Assembly: GCA_019308645.1 (NCBI GenBank)
Contig: JAFDHR010000188.1
Coordinates: 1 to 6,333 of the forward strand
DNA: 6,333 bases
Direction: 5' to 3'
Source: Deltaproteobacteria bacterium
Lineage (GTDB): Bacteria > Desulfobacterota > DSM-4660 > Desulfatiglandales > B25-G16
Shown here: positions 1-6,331 of the stretch, in pieces
Layout: each line of letters begins with the position of its first letter
Numbering within the stretch: position 1 is the stretch's first letter
Position numbers and translations under genes: made by a program
Notes under the pieces: model-generated
Told to the model about the DNA's origin: nothing
Seen by the model: the letters and a program-made list of their open reading frames with translations, nothing else
The model's database searches: none

Positions 1-1
1 A

Positions 2-1978
2 GACTGCAATGTTCCCTATTTAGGTCCACTTCTGGATGCGGGCATGGCTGCTCTTTTTGCTGAAGAGATAGTCGAGGCCATTCGCTATGTGGAAGAACCT
101 GATTTCTATCAACCTTCGGTGGAGGACCCGGACCTCGACAACGGTAAGCTCTGGTTGGGTGCGGCAGATGATACAATTATGAGAAAAAGGGGAGTTGAGT
201 TTGTAGATGGTACTGCCCCTGGTTTTGCAGCTATTGTTGGCGCTGCCCCGACTCCTGAGATAGCCAAAAATATCGTTGAGGAGTATCAGAGGAAAAATCT
301 CTACATATTTTTGGCTGCCAATCAGAGTGGAACCTGTGTTGCTGAGCAATTGATTGAGGCAGGTGTCCAGATTGGCTGGGGTACCCGTATTGTGCCCTTT
401 GGCCCTGATATCTCAGCAGCTGTATATGCCCTTGGATTTGCAAACAGGGCAGGGCTCTCTTTTGGAGGAATTCAGCCAGGGGATTATAAAACGATGCTAA
501 AATACCAAAAGGACAGGATCTTTGCCTTTGTCAATGCATTGGGCGATGTCAACGCAGAGTGGGCTGCCAATGCAGCGGGCGCTCTAAACTGGGGTTTCCC
601 GACTATTGCAGATACGGACATACCTGAGGTACTACCCTGGGGTGTGTGCACCTATGAGCATGTTGTGTCAGAGGTACCACATGAGCAGATTGCCGCTAAA
701 TCTATCGAGGTTCGAGGGCTGAAGGTATCCGTTACAGAGATTGATATCCCCCTTACCTACGGACCCGCCTTTGAGGGTGAGCGTGTAAGAAAAGGTGATG
801 TTTATCTGGAGATGGGCGGAAGTGTCTCAAAGGCCACTGAGTTAGTGCGGATTGCTGATATGAGTGCCATAGATGATGGAAAGATTATTGTTAAAGGCCC
901 GGATATCGGTGATGTTAAGAGAGGGGATTCATTGCCTCTGGGTATCTTTGTTGAGGTCGCAGGCAGGGAGATGGAGGAAGATTTTGAGCCTATCCTTGAA
1001 CGTCAGATTCACCATCTAATTAACTATGCTCAGGGTATAATGCATATAGGACAGAGGGATATTAGCTGGATAAGGGTCGGTGATGGAGCAGTAGAAAAGG
1101 GATTTACCTTGAAGGATCTTGGAATCATCCTTCATGCCAAACTCCATCAGGACTTTGGCCGAATATTTGATAAGCTTCAGGTTACACTCTATACCGAAAA
1201 AAAGGATGTGGATGAGATGACCAAGACGGCAAGAGAGGTGTATGAAGCAAGGGATGCCAGGATAGAGGGGATGACAGACGAATCTACTGACATATTTTAT
1301 TCTTGCACTCTGTGCCAGTCTTTTGCCCCTAATCATGTTTGCACCATTAGCCCTGAGAGGACTGGTCTATGCGGAGCATATAACTGGATGGACTGTAAAG
1401 CGGCTTATGAAATCGATCCCACTGGCCCAAACCAGCCAATAGAGAAGGGCGAATTGCTTGATGCAGATCTTGGTCAGTGGAAAGGAGTAAACGAGTTTGT
1501 CCAAAAGACCTCAAGGGGGACTGTAGACCACTATAATCTCTATAGCATTGTTAATGACCCACATACAACTTGTGGATGTTGTGAGGCTATTGCTGCAGTG
1601 CTTCCTTCCTGTAATGGAATCATGACTGTTGATAGGGACTACATTGAGATGACGCCCTGTGGTATGAAGTTTAGCACGCTGGCAGGATCCGTTGGTGGCG
1701 GTGTGTCTACTCCAGGCTTTGTTGGTCACGGAAAATATAATATCACACAGAGAAAATTCCTTAAGTATGAAGGAGGACTTCTGAGAATGGTATGGATGCC
1801 CAAGCACCTTAAGGAGGAAATAAAGGAAAGGTATGATAAGAGAGCAGAGGAACTTAATGTGCCTGATTTATTGGATAGAGTAGCAGATGAGAGCGTGGGC
1901 ACTACAGAGGAAGAGATACTTCCCTTCCTTCAAGAGAAAAAGCATCCTGCCCTTGAGATGGATCCTATCCTGGGATAA
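2..1978 (+). CDS. acsB: Acetyl-CoA synthase (CODH/ACS beta subunit), 5'-truncated
   Basis: This enzyme condenses a CFeSP-bound methyl group, CO and CoA into acetyl-CoA at a nickel-iron-sulfur A-cluster, in complex with CO dehydrogenase in the cytoplasm. The frame is open from base 2 with no stop, and the 14 residues before the first Met (base 44) still look like AcsB (YLGPLLDAG), so that Met is internal. Compared with Moorella AcsB (729 aa, from memory), roughly 90 N-terminal residues are missing. Counting from the Met at 44, the A-cluster [4Fe-4S] ligands are Cys421, Cys424, Cys433 and Cys443 (motif SCTLCQSFAPNHVC, then GLCGA). The distal-nickel motif Cys510-Gly-Cys512 lies 89 residues after Cys421, the same spacing as in Moorella. 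Phe427 of the QSF motif is kept. The C-terminus (HPALEMDPILG) is the normal family end, so the 3' end is complete. An extra Cys513 follows the CGC motif. acsC lies 189 bp downstream on the same strand. Identity is secure; the true start is not visible. Confidence 0.97.
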   Translation, partial: DCNVPYLGPLLDAGMAALFAEEIVEAIRYVEEPDFYQPSVEDPDLDNGKLWLGAADDTIMRKRGVEFVDGTAPGFAAIVGAAPTPEIAKNIVEEYQRKNLYIFLAANQSGTCVAEQLIEAGVQIGWGTRIVPFGPDISAAVYALGFANRAGLSFGGIQPGDYKTMLKYQKDRIFAFVNALGDVNAEWAANAAGALNWGFPTIADTDIPEVLPWGVCTYEHVVSEVPHEQIAAKSIEVRGLKVSVTEIDIPLTYGPAFEGERVRKGDVYLEMGGSVSKATELVRIADMSAIDDGKIIVKGPDIGDVKRGDSLPLGIFVEVAGREMEEDFEPILERQIHHLINYAQGIMHIGQRDISWIRVGDGAVEKGFTLKDLGIILHAKLHQDFGRIFDKLQVTLYTEKKDVDEMTKTAREVYEARDARIEGMTDESTDIFYSCTLCQSFAPNHVCTISPERTGLCGAYNWMDCKAAYEIDPTGPNQPIEKGELLDADLGQWKGVNEFVQKTSRGTVDHYNLYSIVNDPHTTCGCCEAIAAVLPSCNGIMTVDRDYIEMTPCGMKFSTLAGSVGGGVSTPGFVGHGKYNITQRKFLKYEGGLLRMVWMPKHLKEEIKERYDKRAEELNVPDLLDRVADESVGTTEEEILPFLQEKKHPALEMDPILG

Positions 1979-2000
1979 TCAATCTTCAATCGAGGATTGA
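1979..2000. repeat. Small inverted/direct repeat just after acsB stop
   Basis: TCAATC occurs twice 7 nt apart (1979-1984 and 1986-1991), and its inverse GATTGA is at 1995-2000. The second copy can form a 6-bp stem with a 3-nt loop. The stem is AT-rich and no T-run follows, so I do not call it a terminator. A post-termination or mRNA-end role for acsB is possible but unsupported. Confidence 0.3.
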
Positions 2001-2071
2001 TCATTGAAAATTTGGGGAGTTGAGAAACCAACGAACATCCATGATCTATGACCACAATGAAGAATGAAAGT

Positions 2072-2118
2072 AGTTGAGTGGTCAAACGGTTAAACAGTTG
2101 AGCAGTAAACGACTTAAC
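2072..2118. repeat. Degenerate 8-nt tandem repeat (six units) in acsB-acsC gap
   Basis: The sequence divides without gaps into six units of an octamer close to RGTYRARY: for example AGTTGAGT (2072-2079), GGTCAAAC (2080-2087), GGTTAAAC (2088-2095) and AGTTGAGC (2096-2103). A 7-nt unit (2104-2110) and GACTTAAC (2111-2118) follow. A lone related copy, AGTTGAGA, sits at 2019-2026. No good ORF covers it. Two similar units recur in the other intergenic region at 4581-4596. The phasing is directly visible; any function (binding array, slippage-generated filler or remnant of a dispersed element) is unknown. Confidence 0.6.
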
Positions 2119-2155
2119 TTTAGGCACTTTCATATAAAAGATAATCAAATAAAAC

Positions 2156-2161
2156 AAGGAG
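2156..2161 (+). promoter_or_regulatory. Ribosome binding site of acsC
   Basis: AAGGAG lies 6 nt before the ATG at 2168. It selects that start over the out-of-frame ATG at 2163, which is only 1 nt from the Shine-Dalgarno sequence and opens a four-codon frame. Confidence 0.8.
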
Positions 2162-2167
2162 CATGTC

Positions 2168-3514
2168 ATGGCTTTAACAGGTATTCAGATATTTAAGATG
2201 CTGCCAAAGACAAATTGCAAGGAATGCGGGCACCCTACATGCCTGGCCTTTGCAATGGCCCTTGCATCAGGCAAGGCGGAGTTAGCCAGTTGCCCCTATG
2301 TGAGTGATGAGGCAAAGGAGCAGCTCGCAGAGGCATCCGCGCCGCCAGTGAGGCCGATGCAGATCGGGGCGGGTGATCGATCCTTTAAGATCGGTGGGGA
2401 AACAGTGCTTTTCAGGCATGAAAAGACATTTGTCAACAAACCTGGAATTGGGGTACTGGTAACCAGTGACACAGATGAAGGAACATTGGCAGAAAAGTTG
2501 AAGAAATGGGATACATTTCAGTTTGAAAGGGTTGGCTTTAACCTGAGACCGGAGTTAGTCGCTATAAAGGATATTAACGGTGACGCGGGAAAGTTTGCGG
2601 CACTGGCTAAAAAGGTGGTTGATGAGAGCGAGTTTTGCCTGGTACTGATGAGCGAAGATGTAGGGGTAATGAAGGCAGGAATAGATGCCTCTGCTGACAG
2701 AAAGCCAGTGATATATGCAGCCACAAAGGACAATGTGGATGATATGGGGGCGCTTGCCAAGGAAACGGGACTTCCATTAGCTATCAAGGTGGATGATATG
2801 GATGGCCTTATGGAGCTTACAGGTAAACTGACCGGTATGGGGCTAAAGGACCTGATCCTGGATTCTAACTCAAGAACCGTTAGAAGGGCCTTTGAGGACC
2901 AAGTATGGTTGCGCCGTGAGGCTATTATGAAAAAGAACAGGGCTCTCGGTTTCCCGACCATTACATTTCCCTGCGAGATGGCAGACAACCTGAATAAGGA
3001 AACGGTTATTGCAGCTATGTTTATAGCCAAGTATGCAGGCATTATTATATTGTCTGATTTTATCGGCGAGAGCCTCTTTTCTCTCCTGGTAGAAAGATTA
3101 AATATCTATACAGATCCACAGAGGCCAATGACAGTGGAGCAGGGTATCTATGAGATTAATGGCCCGAATGAAAACTCCCCTGTTGTTATTACAACTAATT
3201 TCGCCCTTACATACTTTATTGTGAGTGCTGAGATCGATGCAAGCAGGGTTCCAACGTGGCTCCTGATAATGGATACGGAAGGCCTTTCGGTTATGACAGC
3301 CTGGGCTGCCGGCAGTTTTGTAGGTGATGCTGTTGGTATATTTGTTAACAAATGCGGTATATTAGATAAGGTTAATCATAAAAAACTTATTATACCTGGT
3401 TATGCTGCTGCTATAAGTGGTGATCTGGAAGAGGAAGTTAAAGAATCTGAGGTGCTTGTCGGACCAAGGGAAGCAAGCCAGCTTGCAAAGTTCCTCAAGG
3501 AGTTCGCTGTTTAA
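2168..3514 (+). CDS. acsC: Corrinoid iron-sulfur protein large (gamma) subunit
   Basis: This is the large subunit of the CFeSP, the methyl carrier between AcsE and AcsB. The 448-aa length matches the family (Moorella about 446, from memory). Residues 1-60 form the [4Fe-4S] domain, with ligands Cys17, Cys20, Cys25 and Cys42 (CX2CX4CX16C, motif NCKECGHPTC); this cluster supplies the electron for reductive reactivation of the corrinoid. Residues 60-75 are a linker. The middle of the protein is a TIM-barrel-like domain that pairs with AcsD. The C-terminal part, from about residue 335, is the cobamide-binding domain, with the conserved stretches TTNFALTYFIVSAEID (342-357), PTWLLIMDTEGLSV (362-375) and TAWAAGSF (377-384). 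The start has a good RBS. No acsD follows: acsE begins 21 bp downstream, so the small subunit must be encoded elsewhere, perhaps upstream of the window. Probably co-transcribed with acsE; whether transcription also comes from acsB across the 189-bp gap is open. Confidence 0.96.
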   Translation: MALTGIQIFKMLPKTNCKECGHPTCLAFAMALASGKAELASCPYVSDEAKEQLAEASAPPVRPMQIGAGDRSFKIGGETVLFRHEKTFVNKPGIGVLVTSDTDEGTLAEKLKKWDTFQFERVGFNLRPELVAIKDINGDAGKFAALAKKVVDESEFCLVLMSEDVGVMKAGIDASADRKPVIYAATKDNVDDMGALAKETGLPLAIKVDDMDGLMELTGKLTGMGLKDLILDSNSRTVRRAFEDQVWLRREAIMKKNRALGFPTITFPCEMADNLNKETVIAAMFIAKYAGIIILSDFIGESLFSLLVERLNIYTDPQRPMTVEQGIYEINGPNENSPVVITTNFALTYFIVSAEIDASRVPTWLLIMDTEGLSVMTAWAAGSFVGDAVGIFVNKCGILDKVNHKKLIIPGYAAAISGDLEEEVKESEVLVGPREASQLAKFLKEFAV

Positions 3515-3520
3515 ATTTAA

Positions 3521-3527
3521 AAAGGAG
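3521..3527 (+). promoter_or_regulatory. Ribosome binding site of acsE
   Basis: AAAGGAG lies 8 nt before the ATG at 3536, within the 21-bp gap after the acsC stop. It fixes the acsE start and indicates translation as part of an acsC-acsE message. Confidence 0.8.
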
Positions 3528-3535
3528 ACAGGTAA

Positions 3536-4417
3536 ATGCTATTAATAGGAGAAAGTTTGAATGTTATCTCTACAAAAATAGGCCGTGCCTTTAAAGAGAG
3601 AAATCCACTCCCAATCCAGGAAGAGGCTAAAAAACAAAAGGAATTGGGCGCCGACTTTATTGATATCAATTTGGGCCCTGCCAGGAAGGGAGGCCCTGAA
3701 TTGATGGAGTGGGTAGTAAAGACTGTTCAGGAGGTAGTTGACGATGTACCCCTTACCCTTGATACATCAAATATTGAGGCCATAGAGGCTGGGCTGGCTG
3801 TATGCAAAGGGAGACCTCTTATTAATTCCATCATGTGTAGACCTGCACGATATGAAAAGATGCTTCCTCTCTGTGCCAAATATAATGCCCGTATGATTGC
3901 GCTCCTTTGGGGCCCTCATGGTATGCCCAGAGATGAGCATGAGAGGGCTGAATTGGCAGTAGAGTTAGCATATGCAGCCAATGAGGCAGGTATTGCCAAT
4001 GAGGATATCTTTATAGACGGAATTGTTACCCCTGTCAATGTTCAACAAGATCAGGTTTATGCCCTGCTTCAGTTTATGCCAATGGTTCAAGATCTGGGAG
4101 AAGGGCTGAGATCTACCTGCGGGCTCTCCAATGTATCGAATGGCTCCCCTGATCACCTGAGACCCATATTAAACCGAACGTACATGGTTATGTTGGAGAA
4201 GAGCGGAATGTATTCAGCTATTGCTGATGCCTATGATAAAGATCTCGTAGATATAGCAAAAGGGAAACGATCCGATATAGTCGAGATTATTGGGAAGGTA
4301 ATGGATGAAGAGACTATTGATATGTCCTCTATCTCAAAAGAGCTGCAGGATTATGTAAAGACAGCACGTATTCTTCTTAAAAAAGCGCTTTATTCCGACT
4401 CCTGGCTGGAATTGTAG
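3536..4417 (+). CDS. acsE: Methyltetrahydrofolate:corrinoid iron-sulfur protein methyltransferase
   Basis: This cytoplasmic enzyme transfers the N5-methyl group of methyl-tetrahydrofolate to Co(I) of the CFeSP. The protein is a pterin-binding TIM barrel from the first residues (MLLIGESLNVI). Visible family motifs are DINLGPA (43-49), the pterin-contacting LDTSN with Asp76, INS with Asn97, FIDGIVTP with Asp161, and CGLSNVSNG with Asn199. These correspond to Moorella Asp75, Asn96, Asp160 and Asn199 (numbering from memory), so the substrate-binding residues look intact. LNRTYMVML (212-220) and the C-terminal YSDSW also match. At 293 aa it is about 30 residues longer than the Moorella enzyme. The extra length falls mainly in a charged stretch around residues 240-275, between the IADAYDKDL helix and the final helix. 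The neighbour acsC encodes its protein substrate. An intrinsic terminator about 90 bp downstream ends the unit. Related families (MetH, MtrH) are less likely given the neighbours and the motif set. Confidence 0.95.
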   Translation: MLLIGESLNVISTKIGRAFKERNPLPIQEEAKKQKELGADFIDINLGPARKGGPELMEWVVKTVQEVVDDVPLTLDTSNIEAIEAGLAVCKGRPLINSIMCRPARYEKMLPLCAKYNARMIALLWGPHGMPRDEHERAELAVELAYAANEAGIANEDIFIDGIVTPVNVQQDQVYALLQFMPMVQDLGEGLRSTCGLSNVSNGSPDHLRPILNRTYMVMLEKSGMYSAIADAYDKDLVDIAKGKRSDIVEIIGKVMDEETIDMSSISKELQDYVKTARILLKKALYSDSWLEL

Positions 4418-4473
4418 TTCTTTGTTTATATTCTATAGAGGGAGCTTTAGATACTTACATCACTTTATGATTC

Positions 4474-4496
4474 AATTCCCCGCCCTTTGGGGAGTT
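4474..4496 (+). other. GC-rich hairpin upstream of the acsE terminator
   Basis: An 8-bp stem (4474-4481 with 4489-4496, containing CCCC/GGGG and one G-T wobble) encloses a 7-nt loop. It is followed by CGATGTTTTAAAG, a weak T-run that starts several bases after the stem. It may be a weak first terminator or an mRNA 3'-end stabiliser. The stem is visible; the role is inferred. Confidence 0.45.
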
Positions 4497-4506
4497 CGAT
4501 GTTTTA

Positions 4507-4543
4507 AAGATACCCCGTCCACTTGCGGCGGGGTATTTTATTT
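4507..4543 (+). terminator. Intrinsic terminator after acsE
   Basis: An 11-bp stem pairs 4507-4517 with 4529-4539 (core ATACCCCG / CGGGGTAT, one G-T wobble at its base). Two more C-G pairs are possible inside the loop (4519-4520 with 4527-4528). The T-rich tract TTTTATTT follows at 4536-4543. It lies about 90 bp after the acsE stop. Read on the minus strand, the same stem is followed by only a short T-run, so it could also weakly stop transcripts from the convergent activator gene. Confidence 0.85.
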
Positions 4544-4580
4544 GGTCTAAATCACTAAGACAATACTTAAAACTCCGTTT

Positions 4581-4596
4581 ACTTGAGTGGATTAAC
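4581..4596. repeat. Two further units of the octamer-type repeat
   Basis: ACTTGAGT (4581-4588) and GGATTAAC (4589-4596) fit the octamer pattern seen at 2072-2118. Bases 4583-4598 match 2074-2089 at 13 of 16 positions. On the minus strand, CCGTT (4598-4594) and AACGG (4579-4575) could pair, with AGTTTT after them, giving a weak candidate terminator for the activator gene. Confidence 0.4.
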
Positions 4597-4610
4597 GGGC
4601 CCATCGAAAT

Positions 4611-4626
4611 CTATAAAAATTTATAG
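4611..4626. repeat. AT-rich inverted repeat beyond the activator gene stop
   Basis: CTATAAA (4611-4617) and TTTATAG (4620-4626) are perfect inverse copies separated by two A's. The repeat begins 15 bp past the stop of the minus-strand gene. It is too AT-rich to be a convincing terminator stem, and no function can be assigned. Confidence 0.35.
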
Positions 4627-4640
4627 CCTATTCCCCATAA

Positions 4641-5276
4641 TCAATAATCTACTGAGGAAAAAAGTTTCCTATCTGTATGGGGTAAGAATAGGGCCGCAAC
4701 ATACTCATCCATAAAAGGAAGGTAGGTAGATAGTTCGATATTAGTCATTCCGCTCGCTATCTTGATTGTCCGTTCAAAGGCATGGGTAGAAAGGAGGGCC
4801 ATTCGGGCTCCCATAAGAGAGCTATTGCCAACAAATTTAATTTTTTTCGGGTCAATATCTGGTAATAGTCCTATTGCGATAGCCTTGGGAATATCCAAAT
4901 AACTTCCGAAACCACCAGCGACAAAAAATGTATCTATATCATTAAAGCTCAGGCCAACATAGTCTATAAGCGACTTAATAGCTGCAAACACGGCACCTTT
5001 TGATCGGATAAGATTGCTTATATCAGACTCCTTAATGGCCAGATCCTTTCCTGTTTCTGTTTCTTTTGAAAAGGCCACTATGAATGCTGCCTCGTCGTCT
5101 TTTTCAACTATCCTTTCATCACCAGAGGAGAGATTGAACTTTCCATCCTGACCAATTATTTTGTTTCTTACCAGCTCATAGATACTGTCAATCAGCCCAG
5201 ATCCACATATCCCCCGTGGCCTGGCCTTTCCAATGGTACGATACATAACTCTCCACGGGTGGCCCTCATACCGCAA
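4641..5276 (-). CDS. acsV: CFeSP reductive activator, C-terminal part (frameshifted half)
   Basis: This is the C-terminal half of an ASKHA-fold corrinoid-reducing ATPase (AcsV/RACo, DUF4445 family) that reduces inactive Co(II) CFeSP. Family sequence begins in this frame near YRTIG (residues 12-16, counting from the TTG at 5276) and continues as GICGSGLID (22-30), SDISNLIRSKGAVFAAI (84-100), the adenosine-binding VAGGFGSYLD (119-128) and GNSSLMGARMAL (150-161). It finishes with a typical end, FMDEYVAALFLPHTD (188-202). Residues 1-10 have no family resemblance and are simply the out-of-frame reading before the lesion. The TTG at 5276 is therefore only the first available codon after a TAG at 5279-5277, not a credible start. 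An ATG at 5246, with GGAG 4 nt before it, could allow restart, but the half alone lacks the phosphate-binding motifs. Together with the 5192-6331 reading frame it makes one gene. Confidence 0.85.
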   Translation of the reverse strand: MRYEGHPWRVMYRTIGKARPRGICGSGLIDSIYELVRNKIIGQDGKFNLSSGDERIVEKDDEAAFIVAFSKETETGKDLAIKESDISNLIRSKGAVFAAIKSLIDYVGLSFNDIDTFFVAGGFGSYLDIPKAIAIGLLPDIDPKKIKFVGNSSLMGARMALLSTHAFERTIKIASGMTNIELSTYLPFMDEYVAALFLPHTDRKLFSSVDY

Positions 5277-6331
5277 CTAATTCCGCTACCCTCAAAGGCA
5301 GGGCCGGCAGAAGCGGAACAACACACCATCCAATCATTATTGCCAATGGCAATCTCTCCATTGGTACCCACATCGATCAAGGCCTTTACCTCTGGCCTGT
5401 CTGCTATGCCACAGGCCAGAACACCGGCAACGATATCACCACCCACATAGCTGGCCACATCAGCCACCGTCTCGAATATCCCTTCAGGGTTTATGTGTAT
5501 ATTTAATTCAGCAGCCCGTATCTGGGGAAAGACGTGTGCTGTGGGTACATAGGGGTCCAACCGGATAGAGCACGGAATAAGTCCCAAAAGCAGATGGCTC
5601 ATCGTGGTATTCCCCGCAGCCACAATGGCTGTGATCTGCCTAATATCTATCCCGTTTTCTTTCGTCAAGGTCTTTATCATATTATTAATGTTTTTTACTA
5701 CTGCCTCATGAAGGGGATTAAGACCCTTTTCCTTGCTGCAGGCAAAGACCATTCGTGATATTACATCTTCACCGTAATGGGACTGAAGGTTATGGCTCCC
5801 CGCCGCACCGAGCACGTCGCCGGATTTCAAATTAACCAGTTGAGCAACAACCGTAGTTGTTCCCACATCAAGGGCCAACCCGTAATTCTGATCACTGGTA
5901 TCTCCAGGCTCTATCTGTAATATTCGCCAGAGATCACCGTGCCTTGCTATTGTGGCTGTAACTTTCCAGTTGTTATTGCGTAACTTAGAGGCCAGACCCT
6001 GGAGGCAACGTAACGATATCTCAAAAGATTGATACTCTGTCCTTCTTTTCAGTTCTCTCATAATGCGGTCGATATCAGCTATATTATCTTCGCCAGAGGG
6101 CTCTTTGAGTTCTAGATATATCTTTTGGACCAGCGGTTCAAAAAGGGAAAGTGGGTCAGAAGGGAGCTTAGCAACAAAGACCTTTTCTGGTTGACTGTAG
6201 TCAACCATTGCCCCTTGTATCATGATTTGTTCTTCTTCCAGACGGGATTCAGGTGGAATGACTACCTCCATGTCACTGGTAACCTTTGTCTGGCAAGCCA
6301 GGACAAAGCCTTCGTTGAGCTCCTCTTTTGA
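5192..6331 (-). CDS. acsV: CFeSP reductive activator, N-terminal part (5'-partial, frameshifted)
   Basis: This reading frame runs in from the right edge with no stop. The first complete codon is at 6331-6329. The 20 residues before the first Met (6271) include FVLACQT, the end of a 2Fe-2S ferredoxin domain with its last cysteine ligand (codon 6295-6293), so the gene starts beyond the window. Counting from that Met, residues 30-125 are the linker/middle domain ending in LQIEPGD. The ASKHA ATPase follows, with phosphate-1 loop GLALDVGTTT (131-140), VAAGNTTMSHLLLG (217-230), phosphate-2 loop ALIDVGTNGE (297-306), and SAGPAFEGSG (321-330) leading into CGMRATRG (333-340). After that the frame loses family resemblance and stops at TGA 5194-5192, while the correct continuation is in another frame. 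The family transfers electrons from its 2Fe-2S cluster to the corrinoid at the cost of ATP. The gene is convergent to acsC-acsE. Identity is secure; whether it is functional is not. Confidence 0.87.
   Translation of the reverse strand, partial: SKEELNEGFVLACQTKVTSDMEVVIPPESRLEEEQIMIQGAMVDYSQPEKVFVAKLPSDPLSLFEPLVQKIYLELKEPSGEDNIADIDRIMRELKRRTEYQSFEISLRCLQGLASKLRNNNWKVTATIARHGDLWRILQIEPGDTSDQNYGLALDVGTTTVVAQLVNLKSGDVLGAAGSHNLQSHYGEDVISRMVFACSKEKGLNPLHEAVVKNINNMIKTLTKENGIDIRQITAIVAAGNTTMSHLLLGLIPCSIRLDPYVPTAHVFPQIRAAELNIHINPEGIFETVADVASYVGGDIVAGVLACGIADRPEVKALIDVGTNGEIAIGNNDWMVCCSASAGPAFEGSGISCGMRATRGELCIVPLERPGHGGYVDLG
5245..5257 (-). other. Frame break within the activator gene (probable small deletion)
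   Basis: Family sequence is in one frame down to the codons for ATRG (last at 5254-5252) and in the -1 frame from about 5249 onward (VMYRTIG). Restoring the frame needs 3k+1 added bases. From memory, relatives have about 18-21 residues between GMRA and the IG dipeptide, against about 9 here. A net loss of around 37-40 nt fits better than a single missing base. It may be a true mutation, a misassembly or a sequencing error. Confidence 0.75.

Noticed and set aside
44..46. ATG at 44 as the true start of acsB
   Set aside because: The frame is open to the left edge, the upstream residues look like AcsB, and about 90 family residues would be missing.
2110..2145. Sigma-70 promoter for acsC (TATAAA at 2133 or GATAAT at 2140)
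   Set aside because: The -10-like strings are plausible, but no acceptable -35 box lies 16-18 nt upstream, and the region is AT-rich enough to give such matches by chance.
1930..2169. 79-aa minus-strand ORF across the acsB-acsC gap
   Set aside because: No RBS or recognisable domain; it overlaps the acsB 3' end and the octamer repeat, so it is a chance frame.
2163..2177. Four-codon ORF overlapping the acsC start as a leader peptide
   Set aside because: Its ATG is only 1 nt from the Shine-Dalgarno sequence, which is correctly spaced for the acsC ATG instead.
2518..3042. 174-aa minus-strand ORF inside acsC
   Set aside because: It is antisense to a well-supported conserved gene and is a low-complexity Ser/Ala/Ile-rich translation, typical of a shadow frame.
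5203..5214. Run of five G's in the overlap of the two activator frames as a programmed -1 frameshift site
   Set aside because: The resemblance to the family already switches to the second frame upstream, at YRTIGKARP. A slip at the G-run would leave a non-homologous stretch in the protein, and no canonical X XXY YYZ heptamer is in phase.
6269..6271. ATG at 6271 as the start of the activator gene
   Set aside because: The frame continues to the right edge and encodes the end of the 2Fe-2S domain, including a cysteine ligand, before this Met.
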